A DNA stretch of 64,000 bases, from contig JAGTRU010000009.1 in the NCBI GenBank assembly GCA_018261905.1, positions 124,001 through 188,000 on the forward strand, in the 5' to 3' direction. Source of the stretch: Pseudomonadota bacterium (GTDB lineage Bacteria; Pseudomonadota; Gammaproteobacteria; Burkholderiales; Rhodocyclaceae). The translations under genes and the position numbers were made by a program. The notes below the pieces were generated by a model, which made no database searches, had not been told where the DNA came from, and saw nothing but the letters and a program-made list of their open reading frames with translations. This document shows, in pieces, positions 1 through 7,830 of this stretch; position 1 is the first letter of the stretch, and each line of letters begins with the position of its first letter.

Positions 1-3000
1 GTTGCCCTTGGTGCTGGCCAGCCCGGCCGGCGTCGGGTCGATCCAGTCGAGATTGCCGAGCTGGTCGACACCGAGATTGCTCGGCGCACTTGGCAGCACA
101 TCGTTCGGATGGAACAGGAAGGGGCGCATGAAGTCGTTTTCTTCATGGCCGAGAATGTGGCAGTGCCAGACATATTCGTTGTCGTATTGGGCGATGGCGT
201 TGGCCACGAACCTCGGGTTATTGGTCTGCGGGTCGATCTGCGTGAAACCCAGGGTCGAGCCGAGCGGTTGCGACGGGTCCATCGGCCGGCTGCTCTGCGG
301 CAGGCCGAAGGGAGCCAGCGGCCGCTTGGCCTTGACGGCGACGAGAATGTCTTCCAACGGGTTCATCTTGACCGTTTCTTTCCAGCCCTGTTCGTTGTCG
401 GCCGGCGGCTTGACGGTGCCGTCCCAGCCGACGCGATTGATCACCTGGACATTGACCAGGTGGAAATGCACCGGGTGGGTGTCGACGCCGTTGTGGGTGA
501 TTTTCCAGATTTGCGTTTCGTTGTCGGCAATGCTCTCGGTCGCCGGGTCGACGTAGCCGAGGGGGATGGTGGTCTGGGTCAGGGCGCTGGTGAAGGGCAG
601 TTCGACGCCGAGCGTGGCATTCATGCGGCCGTAGATCGGTTCGAAGAGCTCCTGGATGGCCTTGTTCTGGACCGGCAGCGAGACCGTTGCGCTGGTCGCC
701 ACCGACGCCGTCGCCCCGATGCCGCCGCCACCGCTGAAGGTGATCTGCGGTGCCGAGGTGTAACCGGAGCCGGGACTGGTCAAGGTCAGGCCGCTGATTT
801 TTTTCGATACCGGGTCCACTGTCGCCGTGGCGCTGGCCTTGGCATTGCCGGGCACGGTCAGGTCGACGCCGCCATTGAAGACGACGGTCGGCGTCGAGGT
901 ATAGCCGGTACCGCCGCTGGTCAGGGTGATGCTGCTGATGGTCTGGCCCGGCGAGGTCGGGGTCCAGTTGAAATTGGGCTGGGTGATCGAGCCGGTGGCG
1001 ATCTTGCCGTAATTGTCGGCGTCGGCCGTGCCGAAAGCCGCGTTATAGACCGATTCGGGAACCACCGGTCGCTCCTGGCTGGCGCCGTAAGCCGCCGGCA
1101 GGGCGGTGTTCAGCGCATTCAGATTGAAGGCCGGTGTTGCCGTGCCGCCCTGGGGTATGGCCTGCACCTTGATCTGCAGCATGGTCCGGGTATTCGGGCC
1201 GTAGCCGGGGAGGGTGTCGTGGGCGCCACCTTCTCCGGTCTGGTCGCCATTGCCGGTGAAGTAGTCGATGCGCGGGTCGAAAGCCGGCACCGGGGCCGGG
1301 GCGTCGTTATAGAGGATCAATGTCTGCCCGGCATAGGGCGAGAAATCGACGATGATGTCGGCCCGTTCGGCCGGTCCCATGTAGAGGCCATGGTCGAGGA
1401 CATTGAGGACGGTGATGCTGCGCCGGTTTGCCTCGTAGGTGACCGGTTGCGGCGGAATGACCACGGGTTTGGGCAGGATGCCGCCTTCGTTGCCGATCTG
1501 GATGATGGCCGGGCCGACCAGGCTGGGGTCGGGCACGCCGCCGGCCCGCCCGTCGGTCGGCCAGGTCGGTGGATAACTGGGGTTGGGAATGGCCGCGACC
1601 ATTTTGACTTCCTTGTCGAAGCCCGGATTGATGGCGTGGCTGACCGGGTCGATGACGGGGATGGTCGGGTCGGTCTTGAACAGGTTGAGATTGATGAAGC
1701 GATCGTTGGCCGCGTTCAAGACCCGGAAACGATAGGCCTTCGGTTCGACGGACAGCGTCGGGTAGGCCGTGCCGTTGATGACCGGCGTATCCATGAAGGC
1801 TTCCGGCGTCGTCGAGGCATCGCCGTATCCGCCGGAGGGCAGCGAATACTGGGCGGGGAACACCGGCCAGAACCAGGGCCCCCAGTCCCAGCGGCCGACC
1901 GGGTTGGTGCCGTCGATCGAATTCGGGTCCTGGTTGGTTTCATAAACGTGCGGGAACCACAGGTCGCCTTCCTGGCCCCAGTGCGTGGTGTCCCACTTGG
2001 CATCCTGCTGGGCGATGTCCTTGGGGACGAAGGTTTTGTCCTGGATGACCAGCGGTATCTGCTCGGCCGGTATCTGGCCGCTGCTGACCAGCGCCTGTTC
2101 GACGGGGTCCTGGATCAGGTAGCCGGCGGCCATGCCGGCATAGACGTTGAGGCGGGTCAGGCCGAGCGAGTGATCGTGATAGAACATCAGGCGGGCGCTG
2201 AGGTTGTTGGGGAAATAGAGCGTCGTCGAACCGGGACCGGGGTCCGGCATGTCGGGAACGTTGCGGCTGCTGACCCCCTTGCCCATGGTCGTGCCGTTGG
2301 CGTCGAGCACGGTAGCGTAGGCGGTGGTCTCGCCGGCCGGGGCAATCCACTGGTGCGGCGTGCCGTCGCTGATCCACGGCGTGTCGCCGCCATGCCAGTG
2401 CACGGCGGCGCGGTTTTCGGTATAGCTGGTGAGGCCATCGGGACCGAGGCCGGCACCCGGCAAGGTCTTGTCTACCGGGATGAAGAGATCGCCGGCGAGG
2501 CCAAGCGGCAGGTAGTTGGTGAATTTGATGCGGACGGCCGTGCCGCGCTGGGCGACGATCAGCGGGCCGAGGTAATGCGGCTTGTCCACCGCGAACACCG
2601 GCGCCCCGCTGCGATCGAGGATCGGCGTGCCGTCCGGGTAGCTGAGCGGCAAATGCTTGCCGGGATTGGTCGGCGTGCTCAATTGCACATAGCCGCGCAG
2701 ACGGGTCGGCTTGACCAGATCGCTGTGCATTTTTTCGCTGTATTCGACGACGGCGATCTCGTAATAGTCGTCGGCGGTGCTGTTGCCATTGCCATCCACC
2801 CACTTTTCCGGACTGCCGATGGGGATGTACTGGCCAAGCAGATTGGCCTTGGCCTCGCCGAGGCCGGGCAGGGCGTCGACAAACTTGCGCAGGGCGGTGC
2901 CGGTATCGATCAGCAGCGGCGTCGCGCTGCCGGTGGCCGGGTCGACGACGGTGCCGCCCAGCGGGTCCGGACGCAGGCCGGAGGGGCTGTTGGCGTAGAA

Positions 3001-3150
3001 GGTCTGAACCTTGATCGGGGCGCCGGTGATGTCGATGTTGTCACCCCAGCCGGCCCCGGCGTGGGCCAGGTGTACGGAGGCGGGTGACCCCAGGCTGAGA
3101 AGCACGGCCAAGGTGATTTTGTTCAGTTTGAATTGCTTGTGGTCTGACAT
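1..3150 (-). CDS. large multicopper oxidase, C-terminus cut by window edge
   Basis: The frame is open from the ATG at 3150 to base 1, 1050 codons without a stop. Residues 1-33 look like a Sec signal peptide (cut after AHA); there is no twin arginine. Copper motifs are all present: HWHGG near residue 251, YHDHSLG near 325, HPVHFH near 890 and WHCHILGHEENDFM near 995. The family is CotA/bilirubin-oxidase-like laccases, but it is about twice their usual length. Around residues 735-810 two copies of a glycine-rich repeat (GGTGYTSTP and GSGYTSAP) are inserted before the last cupredoxin domain. After the last copper motif, the PSAPSNL segment resembles the start of a fibronectin type III domain, so the protein continues past the window. 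Role: oxidation of an unknown substrate with O2 outside the cytoplasm; Mn(II) or phenolics are possible but not shown. Confidence 0.9.
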   Translation of the reverse strand, partial: MSDHKQFKLNKITLAVLLSLGSPASVHLAHAGAGWGDNIDITGAPIKVQTFYANSPSGLRPDPLGGTVVDPATGSATPLLIDTGTALRKFVDALPGLGEAKANLLGQYIPIGSPEKWVDGNGNSTADDYYEIAVVEYSEKMHSDLVKPTRLRGYVQLSTPTNPGKHLPLSYPDGTPILDRSGAPVFAVDKPHYLGPLIVAQRGTAVRIKFTNYLPLGLAGDLFIPVDKTLPGAGLGPDGLTSYTENRAAVHWHGGDTPWISDGTPHQWIAPAGETTAYATVLDANGTTMGKGVSSRNVPDMPDPGPGSTTLYFPNNLSARLMFYHDHSLGLTRLNVYAGMAAGYLIQDPVEQALVSSGQIPAEQIPLVIQDKTFVPKDIAQQDAKWDTTHWGQEGDLWFPHVYETNQDPNSIDGTNPVGRWDWGPWFWPVFPAQYSLPSGGYGDASTTPEAFMDTPVINGTAYPTLSVEPKAYRFRVLNAANDRFINLNLFKTDPTIPVIDPVSHAINPGFDKEVKMVAAIPNPSYPPTWPTDGRAGGVPDPSLVGPAIIQIGNEGGILPKPVVIPPQPVTYEANRRSITVLNVLDHGLYMGPAERADIIVDFSPYAGQTLILYNDAPAPVPAFDPRIDYFTGNGDQTGEGGAHDTLPGYGPNTRTMLQIKVQAIPQGGTATPAFNLNALNTALPAAYGASQERPVVPESVYNAAFGTADADNYGKIATGSITQPNFNWTPTSPGQTISSITLTSGGTGYTSTPTVVFNGGVDLTVPGNAKASATATVDPVSKKISGLTLTSPGSGYTSAPQITFSGGGGIGATASVATSATVSLPVQNKAIQELFEPIYGRMNATLGVELPFTSALTQTTIPLGYVDPATESIADNETQIWKITHNGVDTHPVHFHLVNVQVINRVGWDGTVKPPADNEQGWKETVKMNPLEDILVAVKAKRPLAPFGLPQSSRPMDPSQPLGSTLGFTQIDPQTNNPRFVANAIAQYDNEYVWHCHILGHEENDFMRPFLFHPNDVLPSAPSNLGVDQLGNLDWIDPTPAGLASTKGN

Positions 3151-3704
3151 GGAAGGCCCCCGAAAATCGTCGATTCAAATAAGGTGAACCACTCATTGGG
3201 CCGTGGGGGATTGCATTTGGGCGGAGCATTGGCGAGCCACGGTAGCCACTAAGGGTGTTTGCAAAATGAATTTTCGGCGCCGTGACAAAATGTCGCACTT
3301 AGGCCAAACCCGAAATCTAGGCAGGGCAAACCCTAATCCCCGCTTGAGGGCGTCGTTGCCCCTTGGTTTTTACAAATTCGCCGGCAATTCATTGGCTTGT
3401 GAAGCATCTTAAAAATGCTGTCGCGATATTTTCGTTGCCTCCGGCCGAAAAACCCCGCCTTTTCAGGTAGGGTTTTACCCCGCTTTTTCAGTCGCTTTTG
3501 GGGAATTCAGTCGTCTCTTTCGCGCGCGGGGGGCTGCGATTTTTCCGAGATTCTGCGAGCATCGCGTGCCGTTCCCCGGTGGCGCCGCTCAGGCGGCGAG
3601 GGCGGCGGGAAAACCCGGCTTCGACCGGCCGGGCGTTGACGCCCGAGCCCAAAGGCGTGCCTAATGCCGGCCGGGGTCGTTGCGATTTTACGTCGAGGGG
3701 AAGC
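3151..3704. other. intergenic region between oxidase and sensor kinase genes
   Basis: No convincing gene is seen in these 554 bases. They hold the upstream region of the oxidase on the minus strand, including the palindrome at 3281-3297, and the upstream region of the small open frame and kinase on the plus strand. A -24/-12-like pair facing the oxidase lies near 3225-3239, but its spacing is one base short of the sigma-54 rule. Confidence 0.6.
3281..3297. promoter_or_regulatory. imperfect palindrome, likely regulator-binding site
   Basis: CGTGACA-AAA-TGTCGCA, 139 bp upstream of the oxidase start on the minus strand. On the minus strand it reads TGCGACATTTTGTCACG, which matches the perfect palindrome at 9547-9563 at 15 of 17 positions. 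Sharing by two oxidase promoters suggests one regulator binds both. Which one is not known; the NtrC-like or NarL-like regulators nearby are candidates. Confidence 0.5.
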
Positions 3705-3833
3705 GTGAGCATCTTCGTTGAGATCATTCCAGCGCTGTCTGCAGCCTCGGCTGTCGCCCCCTGCCGCCTTTTTCCCCGGTGCCAGCGCGCGGCCGGGCCG
3801 GGTCTGGCGTTGCCGGCGAGTTGGTCGCGATGA
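3705..3833 (+). CDS. 42-codon leader ORF coupled to sensor kinase
   Basis: A GTG start at 3705 follows a good ribosome-binding site (GAGGGGA) and opens a 42-codon frame ending in TGA at 3831-3833. That stop overlaps the ATG of the downstream kinase (ATGA at 3830). The kinase itself has no good ribosome-binding site, so the small frame probably delivers ribosomes to it by translational coupling. The predicted peptide starts MSIFVEIIPALSAAS and has two Cys. No family is recognised; the peptide itself may have no function. Confidence 0.45.
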   Translation: MSIFVEIIPALSAASAVAPCRLFPRCQRAAGPGLALPASWSR

Positions 3834-5191
3834 CCGGTCCGCTCCTGCCTTCTGGCTCGCACGCCAGTTCGGTGCGGGTATTCCGCAGCTTCAACCTGAT
3901 CAGTTTCATCACCATCGCGCTGGCCGGAATCATCCTCGCCCTTTGTTTCCGCTATGTCTCGATCGAGAGCATCACGCGCCAGAGCGAAGCCAGCAACCTG
4001 GTCGTGGCGCAGGCCTCGCGGCATGCCGCGCACGAGGATATCGCCGGTTTCCTGGCGCGCCAGGAAAGCGATCCGGCCGAAGTGTTCCCGCCAGCGATCG
4101 CCGCGGCCTTTTACGATCTGGTCAAGGACACCAAGGTGCGCAAGGTGAAGATCTACGATCGCTACGGCAACGTGGTTTTTTCGACCCAGGGCTCGGAAAT
4201 CGGTCGTCATCAATCCGCCAATGCCGGGGTTGTCGCCGCCCTCGAGGGCGGCGTCACCAGCAAACTGATCTATCGCGATGCCTTCAATTTCCTGGATGGC
4301 ATTACCGCCGAGGATAATTTCGTCCAGACCTATCTCCCGGTACAGGTCGAACACCAGGGTAAAGCGGTCGGCGTCTTCGAAATCTACACCGACGTTTCCG
4401 CCATGGTGGCACTCAGTGTCAATGCGCAGATCATCGTCGCGCTGACCTCGATCCTCGTCATGCTCATGCTTTATATCCTGCTCCTCGCCATCGTGCGGCG
4501 TATTCAGCGCATCATCGTCGTTCAGCAGGATGCGCTGGAGGAGCGGTCGGAACTGCTGGCGGCGCTTTCCACCCGCATGCTGAATGTCCATGAAAGCGAG
4601 AACCAGCGCCTGGCGGCCGAACTGCACGAGCGCGTGGCGCAGACCATCGCCGCCGTCAAAATGGGCGTCGAAGGGGCGATCCAGAATATCCGCAACGGTC
4701 GCGACTCCCTGCCGATGATGGAAACGATGGTGCCTTTCCTGCAGGCGGCGACGCAGGAGGTCCGTCTCATCGCCCTCGGCCTGTGCCCGCCCAGCCTGCA
4801 CGAACTCGGCCTGATCCCGACCCTGCAATGGCGGAGTCGGGATTACATGGAAAAGCATCCGGAGATCAGCGTCGATGTCGAATTGAGCGCCGCCGAGGAA
4901 AATATTCCGGAAGTCTTGCGCGCCATCATCTATCGCGTCGCGGACGATGCCTTGGGGGCACTGGCCGGCAATCCGGCGATCGACCGGGTGACGCTTTCCC
5001 TGCACAGCGATGCGCGGCGAATTGTCCTCGCCATCGGCGACGATGCGCGCGGCGATGGGGGCACGACCGCCGACGTCAAATCGCCCAGCTATCTCGGGGC
5101 GCGCGAACGGACCCTGTTGTCCGGCGGCAAATTTTCCCTGCTCCACAACGCCTGGGGCGGCATCACCATGCAGGCCGTCTGGTTGCGCTGA
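3830..5191 (+). CDS. NarX/DegS-type sensor histidine kinase
   Basis: 453 residues. A first membrane helix lies at about 21-42 and a second at about 200-222, with a periplasmic sensor segment of about 155 residues between them. A HisKA_3 dimerisation domain follows, with the phospho-acceptor His near 266 in the motif AAELHERVAQ. The C-terminal ATPase domain is weak: the N-box reads YRVADDALGAL with no Asn where ATP-binding kinases have it, and the G1-like stretch is GDDARG; the GARERTLLSGG segment fits the G2 region. The ATG at 3830 is chosen because it overlaps the stop of the coupled leader frame; a GTG at 3779 is the alternative. It converges with the NarL-type regulator at 5201-5860, its likely partner. 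Confidence 0.82.
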   Translation: MTGPLLPSGSHASSVRVFRSFNLISFITIALAGIILALCFRYVSIESITRQSEASNLVVAQASRHAAHEDIAGFLARQESDPAEVFPPAIAAAFYDLVKDTKVRKVKIYDRYGNVVFSTQGSEIGRHQSANAGVVAALEGGVTSKLIYRDAFNFLDGITAEDNFVQTYLPVQVEHQGKAVGVFEIYTDVSAMVALSVNAQIIVALTSILVMLMLYILLLAIVRRIQRIIVVQQDALEERSELLAALSTRMLNVHESENQRLAAELHERVAQTIAAVKMGVEGAIQNIRNGRDSLPMMETMVPFLQAATQEVRLIALGLCPPSLHELGLIPTLQWRSRDYMEKHPEISVDVELSAAEENIPEVLRAIIYRVADDALGALAGNPAIDRVTLSLHSDARRIVLAIGDDARGDGGTTADVKSPSYLGARERTLLSGGKFSLLHNAWGGITMQAVWLR

Positions 5192-5200
5192 GCCGCCCGC

Positions 5201-5860
5201 TTACAGCGAAACGATGCCTTTGCTGATGGCGTAGGCGGTCAGCATCGAGGCATTGCGGACATTGAGCTTGCTCATCAGGCTGGAGCGATGTTTTTCCACG
5301 GTCTTGATGCTGATGCACAGGTAGTCGGCAATGTGCTTGTTGCCATAACCTTCGGCGACCAGCTTGAGCACCTGTTTCTCGCGCAGGGTCAGGGTATCCC
5401 AGGTGACGACGGTCTTCTCGGCCGGGGGGGCGGCGGACAGGTAGCCGGGGAGCAATCGTTCGGAGACTTCCGGGCTGAGATAGAGCTTGCCGCCGAGCAC
5501 CGTGCGGATGGCCATCTTCAGTTCGTCGTGGCTGGCCTCCTTGAGTATGTAGCCGGTGGCGCCATTGCGCAGGGCGACCTGGATATATTCATCGGTCTTG
5601 TGCATGGTCACCACCAGGATCTTGACGTCCGGCATCCGCTTCTTGATCTCGCTGATGGCTTCCAGGCCGTTGCTGCCCGGCATCGACAAATCCATCAGTA
5701 CCAGGGTCGGGTTCAGGGCGCAGGCCAGCCGGACGATGTCCTTGCCGTTCTCGGCTTCGGCGACGATCTCGATATCGGTTTCGGCCGACAGCAGGGCCCG
5801 TAGCCCGGCCCGGAACAAGGCGTGATCTTCAGCGATAAGAATCGTGTGCTTGATTGTCAT
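5201..5860 (-). CDS. NarL/FixJ-family response regulator
   Basis: 219 residues. An N-terminal receiver domain carries the acidic pair E11/D12, the phospho-acceptor D57 (VLMDLSMPG) and the conserved Lys in YILKEAS. A LuxR-type helix-turn-helix follows at the C-terminus (LTLREKQVLKLVAEGYGNKHIA, then SIKTVEKHRSSLMSKL). The start at 5860 follows a strong GGGAGGA site 8 bases upstream, better than the longer frame starting at 5890. Its gene faces the HisKA_3 kinase gene with a 9-base gap, so the two probably form a two-component pair. Target genes are not shown by the sequence; the shared palindromes at 3281 and 9547 are possible sites. Confidence 0.92.
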   Translation of the reverse strand: MTIKHTILIAEDHALFRAGLRALLSAETDIEIVAEAENGKDIVRLACALNPTLVLMDLSMPGSNGLEAISEIKKRMPDVKILVVTMHKTDEYIQVALRNGATGYILKEASHDELKMAIRTVLGGKLYLSPEVSERLLPGYLSAAPPAEKTVVTWDTLTLREKQVLKLVAEGYGNKHIADYLCISIKTVEKHRSSLMSKLNVRNASMLTAYAISKGIVSL

Positions 5861-6343
5861 CGGTGTGTCCTCCCTAGTCTTATCGAGCAAGTTTAGTAAA
5901 ACCTTGCCGCTAAGAACCCCCTTTTCTCAGTTTGCTCAGCGAAGCCCGGCGCTAGATTACACCGAAATATTTATCCGTTATTGGTGAATTGGGCGGGCGG
6001 CCATTCCTGCCGGCATGAGCGAGGCGTCGGCTGCTCCGCAAAAACACCCGGTAGTCGGGCCGGTTATGCGCTGCGGGCCGAGTTCCGCGGCATTGACCGC
6101 GATTCGAGCTAACAGTGCTCGGCTCAGTGGGTAACGGCGTGCTTCGCAATTCTGGGGAATGGCCGCAAAAAATGGGGGGCTTCCCCGCTCGTCGCCCTCG
6201 CCAATCCGTTGGCCTTGGCCGGAAAATCGGTTACCGGTTGTTGGCACGCAGTATGCATCTCGCGCTGCAAGCACTTCCATCGACATTTCCCGCTGAACAA
6301 GAGTTTGCGATGGGTGAAGTGAACGTCAAAGGAGGAACCTAAA
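5861..6343. other. intergenic region with sigma-54 promoter
   Basis: The 483 bases between two divergent genes hold no convincing coding frame. They contain the promoter of the regulator gene on the minus strand (not resolved), the -24/-12 promoter at 6242-6257, and a TGGGGAA half-site at 6153-6159 with a TTCCCC half-site at 6181-6186 about 60-90 bases upstream of it. Confidence 0.6.
6242..6257 (+). promoter_or_regulatory. sigma-54 (-24/-12) promoter
   Basis: TGGCACGCAGTATGCA matches the RpoN consensus TGGCAC-N5-TTGCW with one mismatch in the -12 box and keeps the strict GG-to-GC spacing. It lies about 87 bases before the start codon of the gene at 6344, preceded by a 5' UTR of about 75 bases. 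Confidence 0.75.
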
Positions 6344-6670
6344 ATGGGCCGCATACTGACCGAACAGGAACTGCAACTCGAAACCCGGGCTTTCGTCGGC
6401 ACCGGCGGGACCAGCGCCAATAGCCGGAGCAGCGGTTTTCTTCCGGCTTTTCTGGACACCTGCACGCAGGCTGTCTACCTCTCCCGCTATTGCGATGGCC
6501 GGCCGGCGCCCTTTCATCTGATCGATGGTTTGCCCGATGCCGTCGTCTTGAGTCGTAGCGCCTCGGGCAAAGTCGAAGCGGTCAAGCCGGGCGTTGTTTC
6601 GGGCTTTGTTCTCGACGGGCAGTTTTATAGCCGCGAGGAATCGGCGAAGCGGGTTGCCGATAGGCGTTGA
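6344..6670 (+). CDS. hypothetical small protein, sigma-54 controlled
   Basis: 108 residues, start at ATG 6344 behind a perfect GGAGG site. No signal peptide or membrane helix is seen. The sequence is composed like a folded cytoplasmic protein, with motifs AFVGTGGTSAN, YLSRYCDGRPAPFHLIDGLP and VVSGFVLDGQFYSREE. I do not recognise a named family. It is the first gene after a clear -24/-12 promoter and sits among copper-oxidase and two-component genes, so it is probably co-regulated with them. Confidence 0.7.
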   Translation: MGRILTEQELQLETRAFVGTGGTSANSRSSGFLPAFLDTCTQAVYLSRYCDGRPAPFHLIDGLPDAVVLSRSASGKVEAVKPGVVSGFVLDGQFYSREESAKRVADRR

Positions 6671-6689
6671 CCGCCAATCGCCGTAGGAA

Positions 6690-6707
6690 TTCCCCAGGCT
6701 TGGGGAA
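6690..6707. promoter_or_regulatory. perfect palindrome upstream of sigma-54 promoter
   Basis: TTCCCCA-GGCT-TGGGGAA, 7-bp arms. Its centre lies about 125 bp upstream of the -24 element at 6823, the usual distance for an enhancer site of a sigma-54 activator. It could also act as a weak hairpin after the gene ending at 6670. Confidence 0.35.
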
Positions 6708-6822
6708 AGAGGATTTGTCGATTGAGGCCGGACGCGGCCGGCAGGTTCCGGCGGAGCCGGAAAAAGTCTTGTCGGTCAAACGCTTGGCGGAAATTCGAGC
6801 AACCCGGAGCGGGTGCAACTGA

Positions 6823-6838
6823 TGGCACGCTTGCTGCA
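6823..6838 (+). promoter_or_regulatory. sigma-54 (-24/-12) promoter
   Basis: TGGCACGCTTGCTGCA: perfect -24 box, CTGCA as -12 box, correct spacing. It lies 70 bases before the ATG at 6909. Confidence 0.75.
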
Positions 6839-6908
6839 TTAGCTTGCCTACGGTGGTGCCAATTCTGGCGGGATGGAGAGGGCGATAGGACAACAGGGGG
6901 AGAGGATC

Positions 6909-7295
6909 ATGCGGAAAGCTTGTGCCGGAGAAATTTGCGAACATCGGCACCGGCCGACATGGCCGCTCCACCACTTGTTTGTCGATGGCCGCTGGCCGGT
7001 TGCCCGGCGAGGCGCCACGGCGCTGGCGGCGCCGATCACCCCGCGTGTCGTCCCGGTGCCGAGCCCCGCCCCCATTTCTGTGTCTCCTCCCCACGTGCCG
7101 CGGGCGATTTCCCCCGCTCAGCTCCCGGCCTTCCGGTCGATGCCCCTGGTCAAGGAAGCGCACGCTCCGGCAGCGCTCTGCAGGGCCGGCTTGTCCACTT
7201 CTCCGCCGCTATGGCCGGCGCCGGGCACGGTGTTCGTGAAATCGGGGCGGGCGAGTTGGGGGCGTTCTGAGCAGGCAATAATTCTGTTGCAATGA
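6909..7295 (+). CDS. hypothetical proline-rich protein
   Basis: 128 residues from ATG 6909, which follows a strong GGGGGAGAGG ribosome-binding site; an in-frame ATG at 6873 lacks one. The first 30 residues contain CAGEICEHRHRPTW and LHHLFVDGRW; the middle (about 40-80) is rich in Pro, Val and Ala. No family is recognised. Support comes from the ribosome-binding site and from the -24/-12 promoter 70 bases upstream; the composition is less typical of a real protein than its neighbours, so it could be a short-lived or non-conserved frame. Overlapping frames in this stretch lack comparable signals. Confidence 0.5.
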   Translation: MRKACAGEICEHRHRPTWPLHHLFVDGRWPVARRGATALAAPITPRVVPVPSPAPISVSPPHVPRAISPAQLPAFRSMPLVKEAHAPAALCRAGLSTSPPLWPAPGTVFVKSGRASWGRSEQAIILLQ

Positions 7296-7316
7296 AGTAG
7301 CCATTGGCGTTTTAGC

Positions 7317-7332
7317 TGGCACGAGAGGTGCA
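7317..7332 (+). promoter_or_regulatory. sigma-54 (-24/-12) promoter
   Basis: TGGCACGAGAGGTGCA: perfect -24 box, GTGCA as -12 box, correct spacing. It lies 72 bases before the ATG of the receiver gene at 7405 and probably drives 7405-9358. Confidence 0.75.
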
Positions 7333-7404
7333 TGTGGGAATTCGTAACACGCAATTTTTGTTTTATCCGCTCCGGCGGTTTCAATATTTTGAAGGGATGT
7401 CGAA

Positions 7405-7830
7405 ATGCCTCCACCTCCGAATATTCTGATTGTCGAAGATGAGCGGGTCCTGGCCGAAAACATCATGGAATTTCTCGGGCGCCGGGTACCCAACGTGCGT
7501 CTGGTATCCGATGGCGAACATGCGGTCGAAATGCTGAATCACTTTTCGCCAGATGCCATTGTTATGGATTATCGACTGCCCGGGATGAATGGTTTGGATA
7601 CCTATAGCGAGATGCTCCGCCGCAACCCGAAGAAAATTGATTGCGTAATGATTACCGGCGATCCGGCGGAGGATTTGGCGCAAAGCGCCAGTGATCGGGG
7701 CATCCGGCACGTATTGTCCAAACCCTTCAGTTTTGCCGAGTTGCTGGAAAGCCTGGAGCCACCGGTGGCGGGCAGTACGCCGGAAAGTGGAGTAACTAGA
7801 AGCACGGCGCCAAAGGAGAATAAAAAATGA
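7405..7830 (+). CDS. single-domain response regulator (receiver)
   Basis: 141 residues, almost all one CheY-like receiver: E11/D12, phospho-acceptor D55 in IVMDYRLPGMNG, Thr in MITGDPAED, and Lys in VLSKPFSFAELL. There is no output domain; the last 25 residues are polar and probably disordered. The N-terminus (ILIVEDERVLAENI) resembles the receiver of the NtrC-like activator at 17726, suggesting a recent common origin. It begins an apparent operon with the membrane protein and outer-membrane barrel genes downstream. It may act as a phosphate sink or bind a partner in the kinase cascade of this cluster. Confidence 0.88.
   Translation: MPPPPNILIVEDERVLAENIMEFLGRRVPNVRLVSDGEHAVEMLNHFSPDAIVMDYRLPGMNGLDTYSEMLRRNPKKIDCVMITGDPAEDLAQSASDRGIRHVLSKPFSFAELLESLEPPVAGSTPESGVTRSTAPKENKK

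Noticed and set aside
109-3087. 992-codon open frame on the plus strand
   Set aside because: It is antiparallel to the oxidase gene, whose minus-strand frame has a signal peptide and all copper motifs. Its translation is low in typical protein motifs and rich in repeated Arg/Gly/Asp, as GC-rich shadow frames are.
3225-3239. Possible -24/-12 promoter for the first oxidase (minus strand)
   Set aside because: The GG and GC pairs are one base too close; sigma-54 promoters rarely tolerate this.
3203-3412. 69-codon frame upstream of the kinase
   Set aside because: No ribosome-binding site and it overlaps the palindrome region; it looks like noise.
3488-5146. 552-codon open frame on the minus strand
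   Set aside because: It lies opposite the sensor kinase gene, has no recognisable domain and no ribosome-binding site; it is a shadow of the kinase.
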